Source: Bacteroidaceae bacterium
GTDB lineage: Bacteria > Bacteroidota > Bacteroidia > Bacteroidales > Bacteroidaceae
Assembly: GCA_902362375.1 (NCBI GenBank)
Contig: CABIVS010000003.1
Span: 223,541 to 287,540 of the forward strand
Direction: 5' to 3'
DNA: 64,000 nucleotides
The notes under the pieces were generated by a model. The model did no database searches and was not told where the DNA came from. It worked only from the letters and a program-made list of their open reading frames with translations. Positions 45,319 through 55,271 of this stretch are shown one piece after another (positions within the stretch are counted from its first letter, which is position 1; each line of letters opens with the position of its first letter). Made by a program: the position numbers and the translations under genes.

Positions 45319-45476
45319 GATATGTCTGTATTATCAGGAGTTAGACAATAATTTGCTCGTAAAAATAATCATTTTTGTTGAATTCCACCTTAAAAAAGTA
45401 AAAGATAGTATGATTGTATCATAAGGAAAGTCTGTACTACAAAGAAAACGGGCATATATGAACAGAATATCAATAA

Positions 45477-45612
45477 ATTATCTTCGTGTAAAAAAAATAA
45501 TCGAAGCATTCTGTAAGCGTAAAGATAAAGCGAAGATTAAATCAACATCCAGATGAATGGGAACGGTCGGATATAGTTGTGAATCGTATCTTTCTGGGGA
45601 GAAACAAGGTGT
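45477..45612 (+). pseudogene. Decayed copy of the C-terminal end of the ModF-like ABC gene
   Basis: The frame starting at 45478 reads YLRVKKIIEAFCKRKDKAKI, matching RRVKKVIEAFCRRKDKTMIM of the gene at 41958-43412. After a one-base insertion near 45549 the next frame reads PDEWERSDIVVNRIFLGRNK, matching the YESELPNTITDRIFLKRNR end. A short ATG-started frame at 45458 runs into it but is only 33 codons. The remaining 446-bp gap (45319-45764) holds nothing else except a -7 box. Confidence 0.75.
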
Positions 45613-45722
45613 CAAAATATTAAGAGCCAGACGATGGGAATAGAATATGTCTATAACAACAAATGCATTTATATGAATTATAATCTTTTTTAATAAATAG
45701 AATGTTTTTTGCTCTAATTGGT

Positions 45723-45730
45723 TATCTTTG
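45723..45730 (+). promoter_or_regulatory. -7 box for the ECF sigma gene
   Basis: TATCTTTG, 35 nt before the ATG at 45765. Confidence 0.5.
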
Positions 45731-45764
45731 CGCTCTATAAAATGCAAAAAGTAACTGGAAATAC

Positions 45765-46268
45765 ATGAATGATAGTCAAAATGCTATAACTGTTATATAC
45801 AGGGAACATTGGCAAAAACTCTATATTCATGCATATAATCTGCTGAATGATGAGGAAAGTGCAAAAGATGTGGTGAACGATGTCTTTTGTTCGGTGCTTG
45901 AGAGCAGCGAACGGTTGACAACGGAAGAGGATCTGCTGCCGTTATTCTTCGTCATGGTACGAAATCGTTGTATTGACCAAATACGTCATCAGAACGTGGT
46001 GTATAAAAATGCGGAAAGGTATCTGGAAGAACTTTACAGTGGCTGGACTGTGAAAGAATACCGTGAGTATGAAGATAAGATAAACCGGATGCAGGAGAGT
46101 ATTCGCCAGATGGCTCCACAAATGCGAACCGTAGTGGAAGAGTTTTTCTTAAATGAAAAGAAATGTGCGGAAATCAGTGAAAAGTTACGTATTAGTGATA
46201 ATACCGTTAGAACGCACATTGCCAGAGCTTTAAAGATACTCCGAAAACAATTGACCATCTTTTTTTAA
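45765..46268 (+). CDS. ECF-type RNA polymerase sigma factor
   Basis: 167 aa. Region 2 is YREHWQKLYIHAYNLLNDEE followed by SAKDVVNDVFCSVLE and LFFVMVRNRCIDQIRH; region 4 is MAPQMRTVVEEFFLNEKKCA, EISEKLRISDNTVRTHIARA. Directs transcription of a small regulon, usually including its own operon. Gene order sigma, FecR, SusC with STN domain, SusD matches trans-envelope signalling, where ligand uptake by SusC releases the sigma factor from FecR. Confidence 0.94.
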   Translation: MNDSQNAITVIYREHWQKLYIHAYNLLNDEESAKDVVNDVFCSVLESSERLTTEEDLLPLFFVMVRNRCIDQIRHQNVVYKNAERYLEELYSGWTVKEYREYEDKINRMQESIRQMAPQMRTVVEEFFLNEKKCAEISEKLRISDNTVRTHIARALKILRKQLTIFF

Positions 46269-46334
46269 AAAAAATCCTATCGGGGTGTCATCAGTTTCAG
46301 TAACCTCTACGTGTTTAATGAAACTATTGACACT

Positions 46335-47399
46335 ATGATAGACCATTCAGATAAAAATTTAGATTATGCACTTCGTGCCATACAACATCCACAATTAAGG
46401 GAAACTGATGAATTCCTTCAGTGGATAAATATACCTGATAATAAAGAACTTTTCTTGGAATTAATGGCTTGTAAGGAAGCTGTGATACGTGAGAATCTGG
46501 AACGGAAACGTAGAGTCAGGTCAAGAATGTATATAGGGGCAGCGGCTTTTACTGCGGCTGCCGTATTAGTGCTGGTTTTTCTGATTCCTTCGTTATTTCC
46601 GACTACTTCCCGGCAAATGGAACAACCCATACGGCTCTTTGCTGCAATCACTGATGGAGAACATGTGATGTTGCAAACGGATGGTCATAGTGAACAACTG
46701 CTGGAAGATAGTGTGATGAATCTTAAAGAAGTGGAAGCATTAACTTCGGACACAATATGTTGTCAGACTTTGACTACTCCACGCGGGAAGAGCTTTCTAT
46801 TGGTGTTGTCGGATGGTACTAAAGTCTGGATTAATGCTGAAAGTAGCTTGCGTTATCCTGTGGCCTTTAATGGTAAGGAACGGCGTGTGGAACTGAAAGG
46901 GGAAGCCTGTTTCGAGGTTGCGAAGAATGAAAAATGTCCGTTTATTGTAAGTACCGATGGGATGGAAACTACGGTATTGGGTACTAAATTCAATATACGT
47001 TCATATAAAACGGAAGACCGGCACGTGACCTTGGTACAAGGAAAGGTGGAGGTTACGAATATGACCAGTCATCAATCCGTTATACTCCAGCCTGGTCAGG
47101 ATCTCACTTATACGGAAAACGGAGAAGAAAATATATCACGTGTGAATATTGCGACTTATACAGCTTGGACTGAGGGAATGTTCTATTTTGAAGATGCATC
47201 ACTGAAAGACATCATGAGCTCTTTAGGCAGATGGTATAACGTGAATATTGATTTTGAACAAGCGGAACTATACCATATCCGATTAAACTTCTGGGCTAAC
47301 CGTGATGCCCGCTTGGAAGAAGCTTTGGAACTTCTGAATAAACTGCAAAAAGTACGTGTGGATTATCAAGACGAGACGATCACGATTAAACATATATAA
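46335..47399 (+). CDS. FecR-family anti-sigma factor
   Basis: 354 aa from the ATG at 46335; an upstream GTG (46311) is possible. A cytoplasmic N-terminus (about 60 aa) should hold the sigma factor; a single membrane helix is near residues 66-88 (IGAAAFTAAAVLVLVFLIPS). The periplasmic FecR domain contains TLTTPRGKSFLLVLSDGTKV, WINAESSLRYPVAF, VELKGEACFEVAKN, TVLGTKFNIRSY and a C-terminal STN-binding domain (MFYFEDASLKDIMSSLGRWY). Paired with the ECF sigma gene just upstream and the SusC with STN downstream. Confidence 0.93.
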   Translation: MIDHSDKNLDYALRAIQHPQLRETDEFLQWINIPDNKELFLELMACKEAVIRENLERKRRVRSRMYIGAAAFTAAAVLVLVFLIPSLFPTTSRQMEQPIRLFAAITDGEHVMLQTDGHSEQLLEDSVMNLKEVEALTSDTICCQTLTTPRGKSFLLVLSDGTKVWINAESSLRYPVAFNGKERRVELKGEACFEVAKNEKCPFIVSTDGMETTVLGTKFNIRSYKTEDRHVTLVQGKVEVTNMTSHQSVILQPGQDLTYTENGEENISRVNIATYTAWTEGMFYFEDASLKDIMSSLGRWYNVNIDFEQAELYHIRLNFWANRDARLEEALELLNKLQKVRVDYQDETITIKHI

Positions 47400-47418
47400 C
47401 TTTACAAATACAACTCTT

Positions 47419-50400
47419 ATGAAAAAGCAACAATTTACATTGTCTTACAAAAAGGCAACGAGAAGGATCGTGTGGATGAAAACCGCCTTTTTATTGCTGA
47501 TGTTTGTAACTGCCTTGCATGGATGGGCACAAAGTACGGACAACAAACTAATTTCTTTGGAACTGAAAGAGGTATCGTTGGGAGAGGCTTTGAAGCAGTT
47601 CAGTAATGTGTCCGGTTATAAGGTGAATTTCCCTAGTGAAGATGTCGGTCCGTACCGGGTAAGTGTCAGTATACGCCAGCAGGCACCTTTGTCTGCACTT
47701 CAGAAAATTCTGGAGGGAAAACCTTTTGAATATGAGGTGAACCAGCATTTCATTACTATCCGTAAAGTGAAAACCACTTCCACTGGCGTTGTACGAAAAA
47801 CTAGAAGTGTAGAGGGGCGGGTGGTAGATGAAAAAGGCATCCCGTTACCAGGTGCAAATATCCGGGGAATCAATAGTCCGTTTGGAGCCATTGCCGATGT
47901 CGAAGGAAATTTTACCTGTAAGGTGCTGGAGGAAACTCACACTTTGGAGGTCTCTTTTGTCGGTATGCAGACAGAAAAAGTTTCTATTAAAGGACGTACC
48001 CATGTCAATGTGATTATGCATGAAGACAAACAACAATTGGGAGATGTTGTAGTGACCGGTTATCAGCGTATTAGTCGGGAGCGTTCTACCGCTGCTTTCG
48101 GCTTTGTGGATTCCGAACAGCTGACAAGACAGATGCATACGGACCTGACTTCTTCTCTGGAGGGGCAAGTGGCTGGTTTGCGTATGAATATAAATCCGAA
48201 TAACGGTGATATGAGTCCCATCCTTCGTGGTGTAGGCACATTCTCGAATGATGTGGGGACAGACCCGTTGATTGTTGTAGATGATATGCCGACAAACTTA
48301 ACTTTAAGTGAGATAAATCCTTATAATGTAGAGAGCGTGACTGTCTTGAAGGATGCAGCGGCAGCCAGTATTTATGGTGCTTTGGCTGCAAACGGAGTTA
48401 TCGTGGTAACAACCAAGCAGGCTAAAGAAGAAGGAGCACATGTTAGTATCAATGCAGACTGGTTTATTACTAGCAAACCTAATTTCAATAGTTTGAATCT
48501 GGCGTCTACGAGTGATATTATTGATTATCAGACTGCGGTATTTGATGCTAATGTTGCTGAATCCGGCAGTGCTTCCAGTTTTCTATCCACTTATAAATCA
48601 GGTTACTATTATCCATTATTCCAGCTTTATTTAGATAGGGAGAATGGAATGGTAAGTAACAGTGAAGTAGAAACTACACTGAATCAGTGGCGTAATAACG
48701 ATTATTATAAAGAGTATCGTGATAATGCTTGGCGTGCAGCTGTGACGCAACGTTATAATATGACTGTTTCTCAAAAAGTAGGGGACAGTAATCACTTCCT
48801 TTCTTTTAATTATGAAAATGATAAAGGGCGAACTATAAATGACAAAAGTAATAGATTTTCTTTGTACTACAAGTCGAACTATGCTATCACCAGCTGGCTG
48901 AATGTGAATGCCGGAGTGGATGCCCGCTTGGGACGTAGTGACACGCCTAATAGTCTATTTACCGGTTATACCTTACAACAACGTTATGAAAGAATACTGG
49001 ATGACGATGGCGGGCATTACAATTCTCCTTATGTAAATGTAAGCGGATATTCAGGTGGCTCTTACAATGGGGGAGTGGTAAGTCAGGCGGAAGGTGTTTC
49101 ACCTTATAAATCATTTGGCTTCAATGTGCTTGATGCCTTAGGTGAAAGTGGTACAAAATCGCATGATGTTAGTATACGTCCGTTTGTCAGCTTGCAGGCT
49201 CGTTTCTTGAAGATGTTCAAATACAATTTTATGTATCAATATGAATGGAACAATAATAAAAGTGAGGTGTATGATGCAGAAGATTCTTATTTGATGCGTA
49301 TGACGCACAATTCCATGATTGATACGGATGGGAACTCGGGTATGCCGAAAGGTGGACGATTCTATCAAAGTGAAGTGGGCAGTAACCGTTATACGGTCCG
49401 TAACCAGATAGATTTTGATAAAAATTGGAAGGATCATTCTGTAACAGCTATCGCCGGATTGGAATTTCGGGAAAATAAAATTCCTAAATTAACTAGACAG
49501 CTAATGTATGGTTACGATCCCCAAACGTTAACTTCCGATATAATAGATTGGCAGGCATATCGCGATGGAATAGGGACAAGTGCTCTTTCCGGTAATACTA
49601 TTAAGTTAACAGGTTTGTCGGCTACATTACAGGAATCACGCCATCGTTATGCGTCTTTTTATGCTAATGCGGGTTATTCGTATCTGTCACGTTACAATGT
49701 CTCCGGAAGTATTCGCTGGGATCAGGCAGACTTGTTCGGACTTGATATTCGTAACCAACGTCACCCTCTGTGGTCGGTCGGTGCTTCTTGGGTTGTGTCG
49801 GGCGAGTCATTTATGAAAGAATTTTTTTGGCTTGATTTCTTGAAATTACGTATGACATATGGTATTAATGGTAATGTAGATCAAAGTTCGACTACCTATT
49901 TTGTGGTAAAGCAAAAAACTCAGAGTAATCCGATTAAGACGAATTATCTGACTTATGAAGATAATGATCTTCCGAATCCTAAACTTCGTTGGGAAAAAAC
50001 TGCTACTTATAATGTGGGAATGGATTTCCGTCTTTTCAATAATGTGATTGCCGGTAGCTTGGAATATTATAACCGTTCTGCGTCAGATTTGCTTGTACGT
50101 CGATACATGGATCCCACTTTGGGAGCTAAATCACGTGTCGTGAACAATGGTAAAATGCGTAACCGGGGTATTGAGTTATCACTTACAACCAATATTATCA
50201 GGAAGAAAGACTGGAACTTTGCCATTGATTTCAACTTTGCTCATAACAAAAATAAAATGATAAAAGTGGATCATAGCGATTCGGATACATCGACAAGCTT
50301 TATCAAGAGTCCGCTGAACTACTTTATGGAGGGAACCAGTCATAATACGCTTTGGGCTTACCGCATCGATCGTATTGAGAATGGATATCCGGTAGCGGTG

Positions 50401-51018
50401 GATAAGGACGGAAATGATCTTGTAACATTTAATGAAGATGGAACGGTGGCTAACATCACTACCGGATCATCCCTTAAAGGTACAGATGATCTGGTAAATC
50501 TTGGTTCACTGACGCCTAAGTTCAATGGAGCACTGACTTTCAGACTAAGCTATAAAGGAATTGATCTGAATGCTTTCCTTGTATATGCAGGTGGTAATAA
50601 ATTACGTAATAGTGTAGTGGATATGAATGATCAGGTGGGAAGTCAGACATTGAAAGATATTACTAATCGTTGGAGTGCTGATGACCCGAATGGAGATGTA
50701 CGTATGTATATTGATATGCCTACAAAAGTGAAAACTTATGCGGGGACTTTTCAGGATTGGTGGCAGTATGGTGACATCAATGTGAAAGATGCCGGCTATG
50801 TGAAATTACGTAGCCTGAGCTTGGGATATAATTTGCCGTCTGATATTTGCCGTCAACTCCGGCTTAGTTCGTTGAAGGTGAAGTTGCAGGTGAACAATCT
50901 TTTTACTTGGTGTAAGGCAGGAAATGATATAGACCCGGAGAGCTACGATCTAAACGGAGGTACTCGTGGCATGGCCTCGCCCAAGACTTACTCTATTGGA
51001 TTATCAACAAGTTTCTAA
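47419..51018 (+). CDS. SusC/RagA-family TonB-dependent transporter with STN signalling domain
   Basis: 1199 aa from the ATG at 47419. Long signal (ending LLLMFVTALHGWAQS). Residues about 42-118 form an STN domain (LISLELKEVSLGEALKQFSN, VSGYKVNFPSEDVGPYRVSV), which contacts the FecR protein. Then a carboxypeptidase-regulatory-like domain (SVEGRVVDEKGIPLPGANI), plug (LEGQVAGLRMNINPNNGD, DPLIVVDDMPTNL, VESVTVLKDAAAASIYGALA) and barrel ending SIGLSTSF. Ligand unknown. The STN domain explains the upstream sigma/anti-sigma pair. 22 bp before susD. Confidence 0.95.
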   Translation: MKKQQFTLSYKKATRRIVWMKTAFLLLMFVTALHGWAQSTDNKLISLELKEVSLGEALKQFSNVSGYKVNFPSEDVGPYRVSVSIRQQAPLSALQKILEGKPFEYEVNQHFITIRKVKTTSTGVVRKTRSVEGRVVDEKGIPLPGANIRGINSPFGAIADVEGNFTCKVLEETHTLEVSFVGMQTEKVSIKGRTHVNVIMHEDKQQLGDVVVTGYQRISRERSTAAFGFVDSEQLTRQMHTDLTSSLEGQVAGLRMNINPNNGDMSPILRGVGTFSNDVGTDPLIVVDDMPTNLTLSEINPYNVESVTVLKDAAAASIYGALAANGVIVVTTKQAKEEGAHVSINADWFITSKPNFNSLNLASTSDIIDYQTAVFDANVAESGSASSFLSTYKSGYYYPLFQLYLDRENGMVSNSEVETTLNQWRNNDYYKEYRDNAWRAAVTQRYNMTVSQKVGDSNHFLSFNYENDKGRTINDKSNRFSLYYKSNYAITSWLNVNAGVDARLGRSDTPNSLFTGYTLQQRYERILDDDGGHYNSPYVNVSGYSGGSYNGGVVSQAEGVSPYKSFGFNVLDALGESGTKSHDVSIRPFVSLQARFLKMFKYNFMYQYEWNNNKSEVYDAEDSYLMRMTHNSMIDTDGNSGMPKGGRFYQSEVGSNRYTVRNQIDFDKNWKDHSVTAIAGLEFRENKIPKLTRQLMYGYDPQTLTSDIIDWQAYRDGIGTSALSGNTIKLTGLSATLQESRHRYASFYANAGYSYLSRYNVSGSIRWDQADLFGLDIRNQRHPLWSVGASWVVSGESFMKEFFWLDFLKLRMTYGINGNVDQSSTTYFVVKQKTQSNPIKTNYLTYEDNDLPNPKLRWEKTATYNVGMDFRLFNNVIAGSLEYYNRSASDLLVRRYMDPTLGAKSRVVNNGKMRNRGIELSLTTNIIRKKDWNFAIDFNFAHNKNKMIKVDHSDSDTSTSFIKSPLNYFMEGTSHNTLWAYRIDRIENGYPVAVDKDGNDLVTFNEDGTVANITTGSSLKGTDDLVNLGSLTPKFNGALTFRLSYKGIDLNAFLVYAGGNKLRNSVVDMNDQVGSQTLKDITNRWSADDPNGDVRMYIDMPTKVKTYAGTFQDWWQYGDINVKDAGYVKLRSLSLGYNLPSDICRQLRLSSLKVKLQVNNLFTWCKAGNDIDPESYDLNGGTRGMASPKTYSIGLSTSF

Positions 51019-51039
51019 TTATTAAAAAGACTATAGAAT

Positions 51040-52467
51040 ATGCGTAAACTACTTTATATATTGCCGGTTCTGCTGATATTGGGACTTGCTGCTTGTGAGA
51101 ATTACGTGGATATAACTCCCACAGGGAAGAAGACTGTGGACTCTACTGATACTTATTATGAGCTGGTGGCTTTGCCTAACCGGTGTTATTATCCGTCGGC
51201 CTTTGCCCTATTGAGTGATAATGTCTGGTCAAAAGAATCGAATATTATTGGCAAAGAATATCTATCTTGGGATGGAATCAATATGACATTTAATGAAGAT
51301 GCTTATCGTAAGGATTTGAGTGATAATAATTTATATGCAAATTGTTATGAATATATCTTGCGGTCGAACATTGTGATTTCATTGGTAGATTATAGTACAG
51401 GTGACAAGGGTACTAAGGAACTGGCAAAAGCGGAAGCAAAGATAATGCGTGCTTGGGACCACTTTATTTTAGTAAACACTTTTGCGAAAAGTTATAATCC
51501 AGAGACGGCGGCTACTGACGGTGGTGTTGCCGTTGTCAGAGAGTACAATCTCGAAGCTACTCCTACCAAAGCGACTGTGGCCGAGGTCTATGATTTTATC
51601 ATCAAAGATATTGAGGATGCATTACCTTATCTGCAAGAAGAACCGGTGAATGTCTATCACCCGTCGAAAGCTTTCGGTTATGCTTTGGCTGCCCGTGTTT
51701 ATTTGTTTCATCGCGACTGGAAAAAAGCTGAAGATGCAGCGGAAGAATCATTAAAACGAAATAACAGTTTGATCGATTATATAGCTTTGGAGGATGAGGG
51801 AGGGCCAATGAAGGTTTCAACTTATGCTAAAGGTGGAAACCCTGAAGTTTTGAATTATGCTTATATGGGTGGCGTTACCGAAAATCCGGCTTTTACTTAT
51901 GGTATGATCAGCCCGGAACTAGTACAACTTTTCGGTACGAATGATGAGCGTATGAATCTGTTTTTCAAGACGACTGGAAATCTTGAATACTACTTCGATG
52001 AAGGGTCTGGGGCTGCTTTGTGGAATACGTCACTTACTTATGCCAAGTTCCAGTATATGGCTGTAGGTATGCGTACAGCCGAAGTTTATCTGATTCTGGC
52101 AGAAGCAAAGGCACGTCAGAACGATTTATCCGGAGCTGTTGAAGTCTTGAATCAGTTGCGTGAAAAACGAATCAAAGGAACAGAGGCAGTATTACCGGAA
52201 CCGGCTACCCAGCGTGAGATGATGCAGGAAATCATTAATGAGCGTCGTAAGGAGTTGCTTTTCGGTTTTAGTCGTTTCTGGGATTTGAAGCGGTTTAATA
52301 CGGAAGCGGACTATGCAAAGACGATCACCCGTGTTTTCCCGCTGGTTTCTACTAATGTCGAACAGAAGACATATACGTTGAAACCGGATTCACGTTTGTA
52401 CGTCATTCCGTTCCCGTTGGCTGCCCGTGAGAAAAATCCGAACCTGACATTAAATACTAACGAATAA
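51040..52467 (+). CDS. SusD/RagB-family nutrient-binding lipoprotein
   Basis: 475 aa. Lipoprotein signal MRKLLYILPVLLILGLAAC with Cys19. Family features: AKAEAKIMRAWDHFILVNTF, EVYDFIIKDIEDALPYLQEE, KAFGYALAARVYLFHRDWKK, MRTAEVYLILAEAKARQNDL and MQEIINERRKELLFGFSRFW. Partner of the SusC upstream. Shorter than the first SusD in the window. Followed after 16 bp by a metalloprotease gene, hinting at a peptide or protein ligand. Confidence 0.94.
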   Translation: MRKLLYILPVLLILGLAACENYVDITPTGKKTVDSTDTYYELVALPNRCYYPSAFALLSDNVWSKESNIIGKEYLSWDGINMTFNEDAYRKDLSDNNLYANCYEYILRSNIVISLVDYSTGDKGTKELAKAEAKIMRAWDHFILVNTFAKSYNPETAATDGGVAVVREYNLEATPTKATVAEVYDFIIKDIEDALPYLQEEPVNVYHPSKAFGYALAARVYLFHRDWKKAEDAAEESLKRNNSLIDYIALEDEGGPMKVSTYAKGGNPEVLNYAYMGGVTENPAFTYGMISPELVQLFGTNDERMNLFFKTTGNLEYYFDEGSGAALWNTSLTYAKFQYMAVGMRTAEVYLILAEAKARQNDLSGAVEVLNQLREKRIKGTEAVLPEPATQREMMQEIINERRKELLFGFSRFWDLKRFNTEADYAKTITRVFPLVSTNVEQKTYTLKPDSRLYVIPFPLAAREKNPNLTLNTNE

Positions 52468-52483
52468 AATAGATAGAAAAACA

Positions 52484-54976
52484 ATGCAAAAGATTTTGAT
52501 GATAACTGTATTGCTACTTTGGGCACTGCAAGGAGCAGAAGCACGGGCCGGTGTTATGAATCCGTTTGAACATGGAAAGAAAAGTCTGGTGGTCCGTGAA
52601 GATACAGTTAAGAAAGACACTGTCAAGAAAGCGACAGCTTACGAGAAACTTTTGAAAGATGGAGGAAGTGAATGTCAGGGTATGTTTACAGTGCGTCATA
52701 TCAAGGATGACTGGTATTTTGAAGTACCGGATTCTTTGTTGGGACGATTGTTATTGGTTGTTACTCGCTTTAAAGCTGTGCCGCAGGGGTTCAAAATGCT
52801 TAGTGGGGAAGAGGTGAACCGGAGTGTGGTTTATTGGGAACAACATAACGACAAGACGCTCTTTTTACGTGAATATGTACAGTCACAGTTTGCTCCCACA
52901 GGTGATAAAATTGCGGAAGCATTGAAGCAGTCAACGATAGATCCGGTTATTTGTAAGTTTGACGTTATCGGTAGAAATCCGGAGACTCAGGCGCAGCTCA
53001 TCAATGTATCCAAGTTTCTTTTGGGTGATAATAAGACGTGTGGCTTTACATCAAGTGACCGTTCTATTCTTGGCATTGGTTCTTTAGCACAGGACCGTAC
53101 ATTCATGGATACTATAAAAACCTATCCCATTAATGTGGAAGTGCTTACTTTACGTACTTACAATATAACTTCCGGCAAGTTGCCGGCTGCGGCAACAGGT
53201 TCGGTGACAGTGAAACTGAATACCAGTATGGTGATGTTACCCAAAGAACCTATGCAGCCGAGATTGGCAGATGAACGGGTCGGATTCTTCCAAAATCCGG
53301 TGACAGAGTTTTCGGATGACCAGCAAGTCACGACCCGTGGAGCCATTATCCAGCGTTATCGGTTGGAACCGAAAGATCCGGAACGTTATCGCAAAGGGCA
53401 ACTTACTGAACCTAAACGTCCTATTGTGTATTATATAGACCCGGCGACACCAAAAAAATGGATTCCTTATCTTAAAGCTGGTGTGAATGACTGGAATGTA
53501 GCTTTTGAAGCAGCCGGATTCAAAAATGCCATTATTGCCAAAGAATGGCCGGACGATCCTACAATGAGCCTGGACGATGCACGTTATAGCGTATTGCGCT
53601 ATCTGCCTTCGGAATCGGAAAATGCTTATGGTCCGCGTATTGTAGATCCTCGTAGCGGAGAGATCATGGAAAGTCATATCTGTTGGTATCACAACGTAAT
53701 GAACTTACTTAAGAAATGGTATATGGTGCAGTGTGGACCTTTGGATAAACGTGCGCAATCAATGACCTTTGATGACAAATTAATGGGGACTCTGATCCAA
53801 TTTGTTTCCTCACACGAGGTAGGTCATACGCTTGGATTGCGTCACAATATGGCTGCCAGTTCGGCTACCCCGGTAGAGAAATTGCGTGATAAAGCATGGG
53901 TGGAGGCCAATGGTCACACAGTATCTATTATGGATTATGCACGGTTTAACTATGTAGCACAACCCGAAGACCGGATTTCAGAAAAAGGGCTTTTCCCCCG
54001 TATTGGCGATTATGATAAATGGGCGATAAAATGGGGGTATCAATACCGTCCGGAATTTAAAGATCCTTTTAAGGAGAAAGCAGCGTTGCGTGCTGAAGTC
54101 ACGAAGAAACTTCAAGGCGACCGTCGTCTGTTGTTTATCGGTGATGAAGGAAAAGGGACTGATCCCCGCAGCCAGAGTGAGGACTTGGGGGATAATAATA
54201 TGAAGGCCAATGAGTATGGTATGAAGAACCTGAAAAGGGTGATGGAAAATATTATGACTTGGACTGCACAACCTGACGGCCAATATGACGATTTAAATAC
54301 GATTTATAAATCAGTGCGTGCCCAATATATGAAATATACGCTGCATGTACAGAGAAACTTGGGGGGCCGGTATACTAATAATCTGCCAGGGCAGGATCCT
54401 CATGATTACTTGCCACGTAGTGTGCAGAAAGAAGCTGTAGAATGGTTAGGACGGAATTTGCTTGTAGCTCCACTTTGGCTCTATCCTGATAAGGTAGTGA
54501 ATTGCACGGGAGTGAAAGCTGTGGATGAAATTCGTGATCGCCAAAGTTCTATTATAGCCTTATTACTGGCATCGGGAATGTTGCAGAATTTGTATTCGGC
54601 TTCGATGTGTGCTTCGGATCCTTATCCGCTCGAGGAATATCTGGACGATGTGTTTGCTACAGTGTGGAAACCTTTGAATGATTCAAATGAATTAGAGAAT
54701 AATTTCCGCCGTCAGCAGCAACGGACTTACCTGGGATTTATTGAACGTATGATGAACCCAAGTGATAAAGATGCCGGAAATGTAAATGCGACGGTGAACC
54801 GTTCTGATATTTTGCTTTTTATAGAAATGCATTTGGATAAGATTGAAGAATATGTGAAAGAGCAGCTTACCGTATGTAAAGAAGGAGATTTCAATTATAG
54901 GCATTACACGGCTTTACTACGGAATATTAAGAAAGCAAAAGAAGAGTATTACGGAAAAAATGCCGAGATATCTTGA
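52484..54976 (+). CDS. Exported zinc metalloprotease (metzincin, DUF5117/DUF5118 type)
   Basis: 830 aa with a signal peptide (first 21 residues, ALQGAEARAG). The N-terminal region has the DUF5118/DUF5117 look (TAYEKLLKDGGSECQGMFTV, GRLLLVVTRFKAVPQGFKML, NVEVLTLRTYN). The zinc-binding metzincin motif HEVGHTLGLRHN lies near residue 443-454, with a Met-turn-like SIMDYARFNY about 38 residues later. Cleaves proteins outside the inner membrane; target unknown. It is the last gene of the sigma-FecR-SusC-SusD unit, which suggests that its product supplies or trims the imported peptide ligand. Confidence 0.92.
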   Translation: MQKILMITVLLLWALQGAEARAGVMNPFEHGKKSLVVREDTVKKDTVKKATAYEKLLKDGGSECQGMFTVRHIKDDWYFEVPDSLLGRLLLVVTRFKAVPQGFKMLSGEEVNRSVVYWEQHNDKTLFLREYVQSQFAPTGDKIAEALKQSTIDPVICKFDVIGRNPETQAQLINVSKFLLGDNKTCGFTSSDRSILGIGSLAQDRTFMDTIKTYPINVEVLTLRTYNITSGKLPAAATGSVTVKLNTSMVMLPKEPMQPRLADERVGFFQNPVTEFSDDQQVTTRGAIIQRYRLEPKDPERYRKGQLTEPKRPIVYYIDPATPKKWIPYLKAGVNDWNVAFEAAGFKNAIIAKEWPDDPTMSLDDARYSVLRYLPSESENAYGPRIVDPRSGEIMESHICWYHNVMNLLKKWYMVQCGPLDKRAQSMTFDDKLMGTLIQFVSSHEVGHTLGLRHNMAASSATPVEKLRDKAWVEANGHTVSIMDYARFNYVAQPEDRISEKGLFPRIGDYDKWAIKWGYQYRPEFKDPFKEKAALRAEVTKKLQGDRRLLFIGDEGKGTDPRSQSEDLGDNNMKANEYGMKNLKRVMENIMTWTAQPDGQYDDLNTIYKSVRAQYMKYTLHVQRNLGGRYTNNLPGQDPHDYLPRSVQKEAVEWLGRNLLVAPLWLYPDKVVNCTGVKAVDEIRDRQSSIIALLLASGMLQNLYSASMCASDPYPLEEYLDDVFATVWKPLNDSNELENNFRRQQQRTYLGFIERMMNPSDKDAGNVNATVNRSDILLFIEMHLDKIEEYVKEQLTVCKEGDFNYRHYTALLRNIKKAKEEYYGKNAEIS

Positions 54977-55047
54977 AGAAGGACCTTTAAAAGAAACGGA
55001 AAAACAGAACAGATTTTCTTGTATATATAAACTCTCTCTCTAACAGG

Positions 55048-55133
55048 CTTACTCTTCTCTGACGATAAACTTGTTTTGATTCATAAGCGATCAATACATG
55101 CAAGTTTTGAGTTAGAGGAGAGTAAGTTTTTTT
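55048..55133 (+). terminator. Long terminator hairpin after the metalloprotease gene
   Basis: CTTACTCTTCTCT pairs with AGAGGAGAGTAAG (one U-G) and the inner AAACTTG with CAAGTTT (55067-55073, 55101-55107), followed by seven T. An upstream CTCTCTCTCTAAC (about 55030-55043) can pair with the same right arm instead, an antiterminator-like alternative. It lies within the 295-bp gap before gpmA. Confidence 0.8.
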
Positions 55134-55271
55134 ATATGCCTAATTACTGCACCTTACTTCTTAGCTGAAAGAATCATAATTTCTGGGTATTGATAACTAT
55201 TTGTTTTCTAGTGAACTTTGTGAAGAAACAATCTGTTGTATATATAAAAAGAAGAAAGGAGACTTTTAGCA

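Noticed and set aside
45458..45556. 33-codon ATG-started ORF
   Set aside because: Most of it is the frameshifted ABC gene remnant; no independent gene.
46311..46334. GTG start for the FecR gene
   Set aside because: Possible, but the ATG at 46335 gives the more usual anti-sigma N-terminus; kept only as an alternative.
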